64,000 bases of DNA from Syngnathus acus (taxonomy: Eukaryota; Chordata; Actinopteri; Syngnathiformes; Syngnathidae). Position 1 is the stretch's first letter. Every line of letters begins with the position of its first letter. The position numbers were made by a program, and so were the translations under genes. The DNA lies in assembly GCF_901709675.1 (NCBI RefSeq), contig NC_051105.1:5447104-5511103 (forward strand). Reading direction: 5' to 3'. A model generated the notes under the pieces. That model saw only the letters and a list, made by a program, of their open reading frames with translations. It ran no database searches and was not told the origin of the DNA. Of the stretch, positions 1 through 49,927 are shown piece by piece.

Positions 1-2473
1 TGTTCAACTGTGAAACCACACGAGTCTTTATTACTGTCTTCCACTTCCTGTTTGGTCATCATGATTGTGGTGTGTGTGCACACGTCACACACTTCCTGCG
101 TGGGCACTAAAGGTATGACAATGAATTGTAATTCAAATTTGCCTACAATAACAATGCATAGTAGTAATAGTAAAAGATGCAATTAAGATTTCAAGCCATG
201 ATAGAGTGCAAGCGGTTTGTTCCAAACAAGCATTACAGTTTCAATTTGGGATTCCAAGTGAGGGTAGAGATTCAAACTAGGATTTGAAATGAGAGTGTTG
301 AAAATCAAGACAACATATTTTTGAGGGGTTTTGTTCTCTATACAATCTCCAGACCTACATTGATGGTCCGTAATAGCACTTCTGTCCAACAAGGCAAGAC
401 AGTTGATTCATTAATTGGCTGAAAAAAAAGGGTCTGGATGCTGCTGGCAATGAGGAGAGATGCAAAAAGCAATAATGGAGGCTTTTCTCTGTCCTCCGGG
501 GATGCGGTCGGTTTGGCATTGCTACAGCGATAAGTGGGAAATGAGGCCAGCTTCTGCAAAATGAGACAAAAAGGCTACAGAAAGATGAGCTCCGATGCAT
601 TAGTACGCGAATTAGTGTGTGTGCATGTGCTTTTGTGAGTGTGCGTTAAACGACTCTGTGAGAAATGGACAAGCAGGGCGGGTCTGGCTTTATTCATCAA
701 TGATGTCACGACAGAAATAGCCAGCAGCGTAACAACAGGCCGACACGTTGCAGTGACACCTTTACTGGCGGCTGACACGCTGAGCAGTGTGTTTGTGTGT
801 GCGCTCGAGTAAGGAGGAACATTGATGGAAAACAAGATGGGTGTTGATGCTTTTTTTTTTCTCTTTGGGTTTAAGTGATTTTTGGGTTTGCTTATTGAAA
901 ATAACTCTTCAGCCCATAACCCACCAGTTCAACACCTGAGTCAACGTTGAGTCAGCTTGGTCAAAAGTCAATAGGATTATTATTGTTATTTGATTACTGT
1001 ATTAGTTTTACTCTTTTATTATCTAATTACTGTATCAACAACAGGGGAGGAAAAAATGGACATATTTATCTTGAGTAACAAGAGTAGTAACAATAATTTA
1101 AAACATAGCATTAGCTTAAGTATTTTTTGTTTGTTTTGTAAATTTTTAATTACATTTGTCATTGCTCTTTTATTTATATTGCACTCCACCTGTTTTAATA
1201 ATGTATATCTTTTTATCAGGATTTTATTTTATTGCAATATCTTTAATATTAGATTTCATTACTATTATAACATTTCAATTTTTATTTTTTTATATACAGT
1301 ATTTATTGTCCTTTTATTTCATTAATGTGCCTTTTTTTAATTATTACAAAAAAAAAACGAGTAATAAAATTGTGCATGACCACATCAAATCAATCTGATC
1401 AAATGAGATTTGACATTACAGCATGTGACTTTGCAAACCCATGACAGAGGGTATTAGAACAGAAAGGGGTGGCTCATATACATGTATTTTTTTTGCACCC
1501 AAAAAAATTACTGGGATAACACTTGCAAAAAAAAGAAGTTGCTCACAAGCAAAAAAAAAAAAAAAAAAAGCCAAAGGGGCTCTGAATGTGAGGAAACAGA
1601 AAGGGGGAAGCGAGAGAAACACAAACGGCGAGCAAAGAAGAGAGCGAGAGGGGCAGGGCTTCAGAGAGAAGGGGGGGGGGGAAGTCGTCTTGCATTCAGA
1701 GAGGATGAGGTGAGGGATGTTGCTGCTCCTGCTGCCTGCCGCGTGGACACAACTCTGCAGGCTCGGAAGCATACGACTGGTCCCACACACGCTTGTGGTG
1801 GTGCCGATCTGGGATGTAAGCGTGACTTCTTCCCATGTGAGTGGCAAAGGAAGACATCAGGTAGGAAGGACTTCTGGCTGCCATTCTTGCTACTGTATAC
1901 TGTGTTCCCATCGACATCTCGCTTCGACTTTGCGCTTCGGCTCTTTCAGACAGGTGTGTCCAACCTATGGCACGTGGGTTATACATTGCCTTTTAAATCA
2001 TTTACATACACACTTAAAAACAAATAAGAGAATCTGTTTTTCAGAGCTGAGGCCCGAAGATATTTTCCCTATAAATGCTCATAACATGAACTAATAATAA
2101 ACATTTGTGCAATTTATTCTTATTGACAACATGGTGGAGTAACGTTTGGCACTTCTGCCTCTTTTGTGTTGAATCGCAAAGTACCCATGCTTGAATTTGT
2201 TTTTTTTGGGAAGTCTGGCTTGCTACGACATTCCAAAAACATACATGGGAGATTAATCGAAAAGTCTTGTCCGTAGGTGTGAATGTCATTTTATGCTTGG
2301 CTATGTGGGGGGTTGTGACTGACTAGTCCTAATTAAAACAGCAATGCCATGATAGTTTTTTTTTTTTATTGGTACGTATACCTGATTGATCAGACTCAGA
2401 GGAAGACGGACGGAGTTCAGCAGGATTTAAGGTCCAGCAGATCCAGTACATAATGATGCACTCAAACAGTTTA

Positions 2474-2642
2474 CCGTAATTTTCGGACTATAAGTCGCGG
2501 TTTTTTTCATAGTTTGGGTGGGGGGGCGACTTATACTCAGGAGCGATTTATATACATATATATGGTTTTTTTTCACTTTTTTGGGCATTTTATGGCTGGT
2601 GCGACTTATACTCCGGTGCGACTTATAGTCCGAAAATTACGG
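2474..2642. mobile_element. MITE with perfect 25-bp terminal inverted repeats
   Basis: The element begins CCGTAATTTTCGGACTATAA and its last 25 bases are the exact reverse complement of its first 25. It is flanked on both sides by TA (2472-2473 and 2643-2644), the target duplication expected of TA-targeting cut-and-paste transposons. The 169-bp body has no coding capacity and carries internal partial copies of the GCGACTTATA motif. Similar short elements are common in fish genomes. Superfamily assignment is inference; the identity of the two ends suggests modest age. Confidence 0.88.
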
Positions 2643-2980
2643 TACATTTGGAATATTTTCATTCCATTTTAAGACCACTCAAATGACAAATTAGTTTAAA
2701 ATACTTGCTCTTTAAATTTCATATCTTACAGTTATTGATTTTTTTTTCCCCCCTCTTAGTTTTTCTCGTTGAGTGACGTTCCAGCATGAGGCAGCTGACA
2801 GCATGCTTAACGACATCTCGTGCAGCAGGATGAGATGTTTATTGATTCTTAAGCATTCGCTTGGGCGTGTTATAAACGTAATGGTGCGGTGGGGCTTCTA
2901 CCATTGCTTCATCACGGTCCATTAAAAGCTTTGCTTTTGTCACTTTCAAAAGCCGCAAAAGCATATTGTTATTATAATGA

Positions 2981-3065
2981 GGTGGCACAGTGGGTGGCAC
3001 GCTGGGCAGAGGTGCAAGGTTTGATTCTGTCGGAGTTTGCTCATTCTACCCGTGCCCTGTGAAAA
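2981..3065 (+). mobile_element. Degenerate tRNA-SINE fragment
   Basis: The order of short matches is the same as in the intact SINE at 25512-25873: a GGTGGCACAGTGGGTGGCAC head, then a GTTTGATTCTGTCGGAG stretch like its B-box region, then TTTGCTCATTCTACCCGTG like its TTTGCATGTTCTCCCCGGG part. It is truncated and diverged. This is an old relic of the same family. Confidence 0.6.
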
Positions 3066-6000
3066 CCAATTGATGTGGTGAATAAGAATTGCAAAAATTA
3101 AAAACACCAAAGACATTTGAATATTTGTCATTTTACAAAAGTAAAAATACATTTACAAACAAATGGCAAATCTAGTGGAAAGTCCTCAGGGAAAAGGAAG
3201 TAGGTAATTGCTGGACCCATGGAATTTCTTTAGTTACTACTAAATGTAATTTTGTACAATCATGCTATGCTCTGAATTTTTTTTACACGTCTGAATTTTT
3301 CGAGTTACAAACTGTCGCTTAGTTGATTTAGATTTTTTTTTTGCTGTTACGAGATGAAATTTAAATTAGTATGCAAGATATATCAACTGTAAAGGGAAGT
3401 GACGCAATTGCTTGAGGACTTATCGACATAGATTCAATGATACAGACAAACACTGTGTGTGTAAAAACCTTTTCATTGACCTTTGACCTTTTCAACCTCC
3501 GTTGAGACGAAGTCATTATTTTGTGTATACATCTTTTAAATCGAAACCAAATTTCTAACTCATATAGATTTTTTGTTACACCCCTATTCGATACCTTACA
3601 TTTTTTGCCTGCTTATGGAGTATGAAGCCTTTGTTTTCACGTTTTTACAATTTAGCCACACAGGTTTATTGCCATCTTGCAGAAGAGTAGTCAATTGTTC
3701 TGCCCAGCATTAAACGTTGCTGGCATAGACAGATGAACACACTTTGCATTTGACAGTGAGCAAAAGAAGAAAAAAAAAAAAAAAAAGCTTCCGCATAGTA
3801 ATCACATTTTCACAAAAGACGTACAGCTTCCTCTCATGGGCGTGTCCACAATGACAGCGTTGAGACTGCCGCCTCTATCGGGTCTGCTGCACTTCCTGTC
3901 AAGAAGTTGGACCCCGGACTCACTGGGATGGAGATGTCAGTCGCATCCTGTGCAACCCCCTCCCCACACACAAAAAAACAACATTATTGTTCAACTTCCT
4001 GCCTGAGCGTGTATCCCTCCGCTCGCCATTATTGATGCAAACATCTCCTGGTTTAGCAGCTGCTATGTGTGCCTTGCAGCGAGTCAATTGACATTTTACG
4101 CGACAAAGGCGGCCTGTGTGGGTAGACGACGTGAAGTGCAGGCATAGGCACGAGTAATCATAACAAAGTCACATGTGAGCGCCATGGCAACTGTGCTGAT
4201 AGAAACCACCATAAAAGACCATGAATAACTTGTACGGCTCTTTTATTTATTGACAAAAGCGGGAAATAAAAATAAATATCTCTTCTTACTTGAACAAATG
4301 AAATCTCTTGTATATCTCAAAAAGCTCAGACATGAAATATCCTATTTCTAAAAATGTCCAGCTTCACTGTTACCTTCAACTAAGTTTGGCAAAATAGCAT
4401 TCAATTGCTCCCATGCCTCTCTTATTGGAAGCATTTGTCTGACATCACGCTGATCCTGCTTCGAGTAGAGCATTCTTGAATTTGAGATGGCTTGGCATCT
4501 TCCTTCTCCACCATGTGCCCAGCAATGCGCCTTTCAGTACATCGTTCCTTGTAAAATAAATATTTGAATTTCCTATTCTTCAGCAAAATCACAAATGAAA
4601 TTGTCAATTTTTTACGATTGCAGTTGACTGTATGCACGATTAGATGCAATTTGATGATGATGATGGAACACAGAAGCAGATTGCATTTTTATTTAAATTT
4701 GGCTTTCATTTCATTTGAGGAAAACTTGACTATTTTATTTGAATGCAAACATGAGCTAAGCACAGTTTTCCCACGTTCAATGTTGTTGAATGAAGAAATA
4801 AAATCCTCTACAGTGAATGCAATCAACAATATATCCTCGTATGTCACACGTTTTATGACTCTTGCTCATTTTTTTTTTCCTCCGCGTGAAACGGTTCAAA
4901 TGGCTCTTGGAGTATTCAAGGTTGCTAATCCCCTCAGTACATGTATTTTTTGTCATATGTGCGCAGGATGAAATTATAGTTGTATGTCATGGTTGGCAAG
5001 TGCGTCTTGTGTAGTCTGGTGGATTTCAGGCAGTCTGTTCGGAAAACGACGGAGAGCACAGTCGTTTACTGCCGCTTTCAGTGTTTGAACTTTGTGACCA
5101 AAATCTCGAGCAGGGTTGTCTTTCATCGTCCGCTTGCGGCTTGAGCTAGCACGGAGTGTTTGTATGTGATTCAGCATGACCCATTGCTTCCTGGGGACAT
5201 CAAGCTTGCCGCCGCCATGTCTGAATCAGAGACGTCCTCTGTGATGGATGAGATGGGCTTGTGGAATTTGGGGCATATTTTTGGCTCATAGTGAAACCCT
5301 CATTCGTCACAGGGGATATTTTCCAGACCCACCGGCACCCTCCATAGTGTAAAAAGCCATGATAAAGAGAGAACATAAAAATACAATAAAACTGTTTTCA
5401 GTAGTTACCTCTCCCAAGCACTTTAAAGCAAAGCTCTGTTTTACGAGGAGCACAGTGGCCCCTAAACTTAAAATTTAGGAACACACAATAAAAGTCAACT
5501 TGCAATGTAAATATTCACTCCACTCATTTTTACTATATTACTGATAAAAGTGTGGAGCTGACGTTTTTCAGCACCAATAATATTCAAGGATAGGAATTTT
5601 AAAAAATCATTAAACTTCCACGATGTCAACTCAGTTTAGAATCTTGCGTAAAACGCATTTAACCTTATTAAAACACACTTAAACTTTCAGTCGAAAGTCC
5701 GTTAGCTTTATGCTAAAATATAATGTGAAACGTCATAGATGGGCAAATGGAAATTAGCATAGATGGTGTAGTTATTATACACTTTTAAGATACTGCTACT
5801 TTACCAACACACACAGAGCAGTATCACATTCAACAAAAGAGAAAAACATTTTATATTTAAACACCAAGATATGCAATTACATTTCTCTGCATCCACATAC
5901 ATACGTGGCACCACACTGAAGGTGTGCGACTCTAAATTTGGAATTGGAAGCCACTCTCTAGTGGTTGAACTTAATGTCACACTGACCGACCACATTGGAC

Positions 6001-7174
6001 AATGAACAATAGTCAGCGGCACAGTTGATTACAACCACACACAATATATTGTTTAATCAAACCTCTCTGACCAGGTCAGACAAAAGTAGGCCTTGTGGAT
6101 CTTGTGTTGGGTGATGTCATCAGATTATGCAGGTGTATCTAATGTGGAGGCTGCATATAGGAGGACAGTGCATTGAAACCCAAGCAGATAGCAATCGCAG
6201 AGTAAGTTAAGTGTCCTTCATGCATTCGTCTGTTTCCGTCGTGGTGTTTCTCTTTGCACTGCAGTGACGTCAGGGTTGCCTAGCAACCCGCTCAGCAAAA
6301 CAGAATCCCTCTTTGCACCGGAGGGGGGAGGCCCCCATGCACACGCACAAAATAACACACAGGGATCCTCCGTTTGTCTCTTTACACAACAGCACATGCA
6401 TGTCCATGAGCTCACACGCTTCACTTGGAGGAACACAGAGTGTATTGCATGTTTGTTTCAACTCTTAATGAATTTTCTTTGTTTCTGATGATATGATGTA
6501 ATGTATAAGCATTCGAATGGTTGAAAGTGGCTCTGGAAAACAAAAAAGAAATCCTGTTTGGAGAGTGAGGCAACACTCTTGATAATACAATGCGTTAATA
6601 AAAATAAAAGCTTCCACTTTCATAAAGTATGACATGAGGAATTATTGTCGCTGCCGGGGAACTAATGCGTTTGTCGGTGTGAGCAGAAAATCAAAACGAC
6701 ACTCACTAGCCACAATTGGTGCGCAATTTTGTTGGACGTTTGACAATAATTTTACTGGGGTGGTAAAGCTGGTATTAATAAAATATATTTGTTAAGAGTT
6801 ACTTTGTTAAGAAATGTGTGTAATGTCGTGCGTTTGTGTGCAGGTGTGAATATGGAGGGTTTTTTCTGCTGAGTCATGAGGACAACATCGCAAAAATGAC
6901 AACCAGAAAGGTCGCAAACACCTTGACCTCATCCTGACACATCCTCCTCTGCTTCCTCCTCATCACATCTCCTAGTGGACATTTTATACTTCCTCATTTG
7001 GATTATTGCTTTTCAGAAGATTCAGGGACTATAATTTTCCTCCTGGACGAAATGACAAACGTCTTAGCCTCAGTTTTATCCTTAATCTGACCTGATATTA
7101 ATTATCCTACCTTTTTCTGGTGGAACTGCGCTTTGCCAGACGTCCCCCCCTTGACCTCGACAAATTAAGGCATT

Positions 7175-43482
<36,308 letters not shown>

Positions 43483-44553
43483 AATGCTAAAAAGGTTTAC
43501 GCATCCAGAGTTGACTCACTATACCATAATAATTAAAAAAAAAAAAAAAAAAGAGATAAACACACACAGGCAGCTCTACCAGGTCTGAAACTCTCCGAGT
43601 GATCCCTCCAGTCAACTGCCAACACACGCCAAACGCCTGCCAAACATGAAAACAGGAAGTGATGCAAGGATGACAACAGGAAGTTGCCTTACGTGTCCAG
43701 AACAAGTCTCATACATAATTGGTGTTGCTTGTACCAACGCCCGATTCAGAGAGGGAAGAGGCTTCATCCATTATTGACCCCTTTTGTTCTGGGCTGTCTG
43801 GCAGCGGGTCGTCCAGAATGGGGCCAAACACGTCAGGATCTTTGCATCCCTCTAAACGTACCTTCAGAGCGACTTTGGCAACACGGGCTTCAAATTTGAA
43901 AGCTGATATTCGAGTGGTCCAATTACTGTACATCCCCTCAGGGACCAACAGCCAGATCACTGCAGGTTTTTATGTACCAAAGCTAAAACTGCAAGCCCCC
44001 CCTTTCTAAATGCATCCCGCTATTTCGGGAAGGGTCTAATTTGCCGCCCGCGAAACATGAAGCCTGATTATGAACGGCGGCTTCCTGTCGCGTGTGTCCC
44101 AACTGTCAAAAGGTGAGGGAGAATGTTAAAATTATGTCAAATTGTACACGACGCATAGTATTTGTATATATCAGGAATGTAGTATTAGATCACATGTACT
44201 GTGCAGACAAGTGTGTTTTAATATATCGCCGTCATTGCAAGCTCAGCACCTCATGTCAGTGGGTTGAGAGGTTTTCCCCTTAAATTGAATTCAAATCCTT
44301 ATTTTTTTTTAATTCACCATTTCTGAATCATTTTAGGGTTTCAAAACGGGAGCAAATTATTTCTACTTAGAAAGTCATGAGTTTGACTTATGGGAAGTCG
44401 CCAATTTAACTACTGTACGTGTAGACGCGCCGGTCAGCTGTTTGGAATTCAACACCTTATTTCCCATCGTAGGAATTATCATAAATCAAACTGTCGCCAA
44501 GCAACCTTTGAGTGTAATTTTAACGTTAACAAGTGTACAAATGAGACCAAACA

Positions 44554-44559
44554 AATAAA
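44554..44559 (+). terminator. Candidate dgkg polyadenylation signal AATAAA
   Basis: A consensus AATAAA hexamer found about 1.1 kb after the stop codon, with no transcript evidence. Other hexamers further downstream are possible. Confidence 0.3.
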
Positions 44560-44638
44560 TCAAGTGTAACGGAAATGAATCGTGTTACAAATGCGCCTCA
44601 TGCTAAAAAAATTTTAACATTCTTAATTTGCCCACAAG

Positions 44639-44905
44639 TAGGGCTGCTACCAACGATTATTTTAAGAATTGATTCATCTTTTGATTTTCGGAAACTGATG
44701 AATCAAAGAATCAGATTTTCAAAAAGATGTTTGTGGGAAAAAAAAAGGATATTATTTCAGAGACTGTTTTGAAACGCACAAATTAATTTTTATTCAGTTA
44801 CTGGTTTGCTCCATAAACATCAGAACATTCTTATTTTATTTTCATTAATCATTCGATCAAACTGATAACCGATGACTTGACAATTTATCGATTAGCTTTT
44901 GCTCT
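44639..44905. mobile_element. hAT-like MITE relic
   Basis: The left end TAGGGCTGCTACCAACGATT and a right end CGATTAGCTTTTGC resemble the inverted ends of a widespread vertebrate element whose ends read roughly GGGCTGCAACTAACGATTA. The right terminus is decayed. AT-rich interior with no coding capacity. Confidence 0.6.
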
Positions 44906-47561
44906 TCTCCACGCACATTTAAAAAGAAGTGAGTTCAACTTTTGGGGGATCAGCATCTCAGTCCACTGATGTTTTTGCAAGACACTCAGCGTGAGACAAA
45001 TTAAGATGTGCTACGGGGTGAGGCTTTGTCGGCTTTACCTCACTTGTTCCCTTTAAAAACACGCAGAGTTCACTTCAACTCATCAATGCTGTTTAAAAAA
45101 AAAAAAACACTGAGACAGAATATAACATAGTGAGTGTGTATGTGAAGCGGAAACGATTGCGTGTTTGCAGTAACGTCATATTTACTGTTCAAGCAATGTC
45201 GTAGACCACTATAACCACATTGAATGTACATGTAGCACCTGTTTGTGACATTTCATGTGACATCATGTTATCACATGCCTGCTGTAACAACAATAGAGTG
45301 AGAGATACTCAAAAAATCTTGGCTTGCTTCATTATTTTAAACCTAAATGATACAAAAGTCAATAAACAATGACAGCAGCTCGTAGCAAGTTACTCCGTTA
45401 CTTTTACTTAAGCTATGTTCTGGTTCAATTCTACTTGTCAGGGTAGTTTTAATGCAAAATACATTTATACTTTTACTCTAATGTTTTTGGTAATAAGAAA
45501 TACGACTTTTACTCTGGAATGTCGAACAACATTCCGCTCACTATTTATATGTATATCTGCAGGTAGAGTATTTATTTTAGCTGATACGATTTAGTTTGTT
45601 TTGTCAGAGATTTGTGTTCCATGACTCAGTTTCACCATTCGAACATAACTATGTTTCTATTTGACCATTCAAACTCCGAGGTCAAATGACACCACGCAGA
45701 CTCACGGTGACAAATGTCAAATTCTATATTTTTACCTTAGATTCGGCTCGTGCTCACTGGCGACCCAAGTGAGGATAAGAGGTATTCGATTAAATGGGTG
45801 GATGTCGAGCACTGTTTTGTATGTCTGGCTAAAATGTTGCCATTTCAGCCTGCAAGAATTCCGCAAGAAATTTGAGAAACATACAATAGGTTGTTTTTAG
45901 TCTGTGTTTGTACATTTGAACGCTTCTTGGAATGAAACCTGCAATCAGACACAACATGTGAATGCAAACAGAGTTTGTCCTACCCAATTAGACCCTTTAG
46001 GACTAGAAAGCATTGTTTATTTTCAAAAGAAGCAGGAAAGAAAAGAAATCAACATGGCGCTAAATATAGATTTAAGTTGAAACAGTTTTTGAGTAACAGA
46101 TGTCAGCATTGTTGTTGGACATGTGGGAATCCGCTTGTTAAGATTCAATAGAATTAAATGATTAAAGGTCATTTTTGTAGCAGAATAGTTCTGTTATTTT
46201 ATGCAAAAACAATATTGTTTTAAAAGGTTATTGTTTGCTAATATTTGAATTAGCATATTTGTGGTTTATAGTTTTTGTCTAGTTGACATTCATTTCAAAA
46301 AATAAATTAGAAGTTACCCACCAGTAATTGAATAGTTTTTTTCACTGAATACTTAAGTAATGATTTGGAGAGGTCTGCAAGAGGTCAATTTTCAAAAATC
46401 CTGATAATTAAAAAAAAAAAAAAGAAATTAACATGTCTATTGAGATTTCAGATGTAGTTTTTAGAAATATAGCCATTATCTACAATTGTGAATTGTCATG
46501 TGATTTGATAAAACCAGCACTCTGTTTTGCCCTCGGGTTAGTTTGGTTGAGGGTCAAGGGCAGACCCTCCCCCACCTCCACAAAATCAATAGTGCAGCTT
46601 GCTGTGTTAGCTGCTGGCATTCCCGTGTTCAATATTTTACCAGCCTAAACCCATGAAAAATAAAATAACAGTATTTTTATTTTAAGGTGAACTGATGCAG
46701 CTTTTACCAACATTGCTTCTTTTAAATGTTTACCGTCTTGTGATTTAATCAAGCTATATTTCTGTACACCTTAAAAACTCTATGGTTTAATGTAAACTAG
46801 ATTAGGGAGGTTAGGGTGCCTAAGACGCCAATCTTGGAGAATTAATTTCAGTAGATGTTCACATACTTTTTAGACTTTGCATTGTTTATCTAGTATGTCG
46901 AATAAACAGAAATATGAAAAGATAGGAAGATTTGTGTGATAGATCTTAAAGGAAACTATTCTAGTGTTGAGGCTTAGCCAAATTGACTAGGATATGCATC
47001 CGTTAGGCATTGCTGATTTTTTTTTTTTTCTGTAGCGCCATTAACAAGATTTTTTTCCTCCCCATGGGTCTATTTTCTCATGGACCTAATTAGCATGCTA
47101 ATTTGAGTTTATGTGAAAGGCTGCAAGACAGAAACTATTTACGGTTTAAGCAAGACTAAGTTGTTCTGAATGCTTTTCTGTGGTTGAGTGTCTGTTCAGA
47201 GTGTCACTCCAATGTGACAAAAAAATGCTAGAAATAGTCCAAGAACATCACGGGAAGAAAATGTGGGGATCATAAACGGGGAAGCATGGCTTACACAACT
47301 GACGGGAAAAGTGTGCCTTTGGCGAGGCTTCTTGAGCATGGCTACAAAGATAACAAGGCAGGAATTATCTGGCAAAGTACTATTAATAGCCATCATGTCA
47401 AATCTTGTCCCTCACTCCAAGAATATGTTGTGCCCAAAGGGTACACTTGAAGAGAAAAAAAAAAGGGAGGGGCAGCCATTAGACAGATGTCTCCAAGTTT
47501 GTGCAAATGCAAATGTTCCACCTACTTTAAGCTCTCCAGTGTAACGAGTGTATCTCCTGAT

Positions 47562-47620
47562 TTTATTTATTTATTTATTTATTTATTTATTTGTTTATTT
47601 ATTTATTTATTTATTTATTT
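47562..47620. repeat. (TTTA)n microsatellite
   Basis: About 59 bases of TTTA units with one TTTG interruption. Confidence 0.93.
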
Positions 47621-49927
47621 CAAAGGGGGTTGGAATGTCAATTAGAGATGCATGCTTTTAATTGGACAGCAATAGGCACAAATTTTAAATATTAAAAAAA
47701 ACTATATACATATATTTGTCTTTTTTTGGGGTGGATAAAAAGAGGAAAGAAGGCAAGATATTTGCAAAATTATATTTTACAGCAACTTCCTCTTCAGAAA
47801 GCTAGAATCAATGTACTTTTACAAAATTACAGAATTATAGAAATATCGTACGCGTGTTTTATGACACATGACACAAAATTGATAAATATTTTCAGATCTG
47901 TTATTAATCTTATAAGTAACAGAAATTATTATTTTGAGTGGGCAGTGACGATATCAATGTGTTACATTGCTATCCATTAAAAAGCAATAAAAAGCATTAA
48001 TCTCTGATGAAGAAACATTTTTTTTAGATGCATACTTTTAATCGGACACCATAACTACATGAGTTTATTGCACGTAGCAGCGTGTACAGTGCATATTAGT
48101 GTATTTCCTGTGATGATGTAATGATATTGTGTATTTATTTATATGCATATGAAGAATGAATGTTCTGAATTGAGTGTCCTTGGGCTAAGTAAAGACCAAG
48201 ATTAGCCCAAATTACAAAAGGGAAACTTACGCTGGCGTCACACTGACCTACGCTAGCACTAGTCAGCCTTTCGGGGGACAAGGAAGTCGTCCTGACCTCG
48301 CAGCAAAATGCACAGTCTGCGTATATACTGTGTTTATTTTAAGCCAGAGCAACACAATGCGCTCGCCCTCTGAATGCCTCCCAGTAAGCACCCACCACAT
48401 CCAGGCTAGGAAAAAAAAAGGTACGCAAGCGGCCCCGCGGGCTTCTGCTTGCAAACATGTCCTCTGCTATTTCACGCTTAGCGTGTGTACAATTGAATTT
48501 GACAGCTGCTATTTTTGGTCACAGTCTCACCTACACAAACATCATCTCGCCGAAAGACAAGACGATGACCTGAGGCATGACCGAACATGATGCCACATCA
48601 GCGCTGTAACAGAAGATCCTGAATTTATCCACCTTTGACGCACAACTCCGAGAAGTGGGCTATAGGGCATTTTGTCGATAATTAGAAGATCTTTAGAGTC
48701 AGATTACGGTGTGACGTACGTTTGTGGAAGCTACAATTGCCTTGAGCACAACGAGGTGATAGAAGTGAGGGTTGGGTCTTAAACCTCACATCCCCGTCTC
48801 GACATTTTAAACCCAGTCAGTGTCCCGCTGTTGTCATAACTCTGAAACGACCTCCGAAAACGCAATATAGTCAACGCCGTTTCTTGTGGGGGATATGTTG
48901 GAGAGACATTTGTGATTTGCCCTACAAGGCAGTCATTCACAACTGTTTGGTCAGGACCCAGAACCGGCTCATGCAGCCATTTTGGTGTTTTTGGTTTACC
49001 CCTCACACACTTTAAACTTATTGAAATGTATTTTTTGAAGTATTTCTCAGCACCTGTTCTTGCTCGCAGTTCTCGAAATAACATGCTTGTCACTCCAATT
49101 TGAAGTTCCACAGAAAAACTGACACGAGACATTTTTCTTAGTTAAACACCTCCTCTCTGAGCCGTAACCTTATCATGGAGGAGGGGTTTGCGTGTCTCAC
49201 TCAGCTTTGTCCCTCGCTCCCTCTCGGTATACAGAACAGCAAGACAGAAAAAAGGTGAGAAAATGGCGACTCTTGTCAGGCAGTGTGAAAGGGGTTTGTA
49301 TCATAATTTACTATTATTGGCTCTGGCACAGTTCCATAATCTATGCATCGTGCAGATGCAGGGATTTGAAGGATTATTGCTTTCAAACCAGCTGTTGAGA
49401 TCTTTTTTAAAGAAAGACGCTTTCAACAGTGTATGGGATGCGAGGGGTGTTAGAGGGACGTGATCATGACAAATGTGTTTATTTTTCATGACCTCTAACC
49501 TTCCTGTGGCGTGTCCGTTTCCTATACACAATTGTTTTGGTTTAGACGCAAAAGCATGCGTGCACGCATACACCCACATGCAAACATGTTTGGACAACTA
49601 ACCTGCTTACATTCATGGTTGTATTATTAGCTGTAGTTGAAGATTGTTGTTTTGTAATTGATTTTTGGGGAATTTTATCGTAATTATCTTGAATAAAAAC
49701 AAAGTTGTGATGCGATAGTCAACTATATGTTGCATTCAATTAGCACGATTTGTTTACTAATGTAGCATCCCAAGACAAATGCAAGTACTATATGCAAAGT
49801 GCACTGTTCTTGAATACATTTCCACTGACGCTTTTCCTTTAAGTCAACTTGGCCATCGAAGTGTTGAGGGGAGAAAAAAGTGAATGAAATTCAGCCATTC
49901 ATAAAAATAGGTCGCTGCCGCGCTCCG

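Larger units (their letters stand above)
1..7174. other. Non-coding region upstream of dgkg
   Basis: I see no supported coding exon here. The short open frames are low-complexity or chance. The region holds T-rich sequence (about 1130-1330), a purine-rich block with A and G runs (about 1540-1710), a MITE (2474-2642), a SINE fragment (about 2981-3065) and A or T homopolymer runs. A type I DGK gene would normally have one or more non-coding 5' exons and a promoter; these probably lie here or beyond the window edge, but none can be placed firmly. Confidence 0.6.
43483..49900. other. dgkg 3'UTR and dgkg-etv5 intergenic region
   Basis: Sequence after the dgkg stop contains an A-run (43534-43551) and a candidate poly(A) signal at 44554-44559. 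A hAT-like relic lies at 44639-44905 and a (TTTA)n tract at about 47562-47620. Remaining sequence is AT-rich and shows no supported gene on either strand. Confidence 0.6.

Noticed and set aside
43709-43960. 83-codon acidic open frame on the minus strand in the dgkg 3' region
   Set aside because: The composition looks protein-like (EGCKDPDVFGPILDDPLPD), but there is no recognised family, no supporting exon and no conservation data.
48779-49132. 117-codon open frame on the minus strand between dgkg and etv5
   Set aside because: No domain recognised and no adjoining exons; not enough evidence for a gene.
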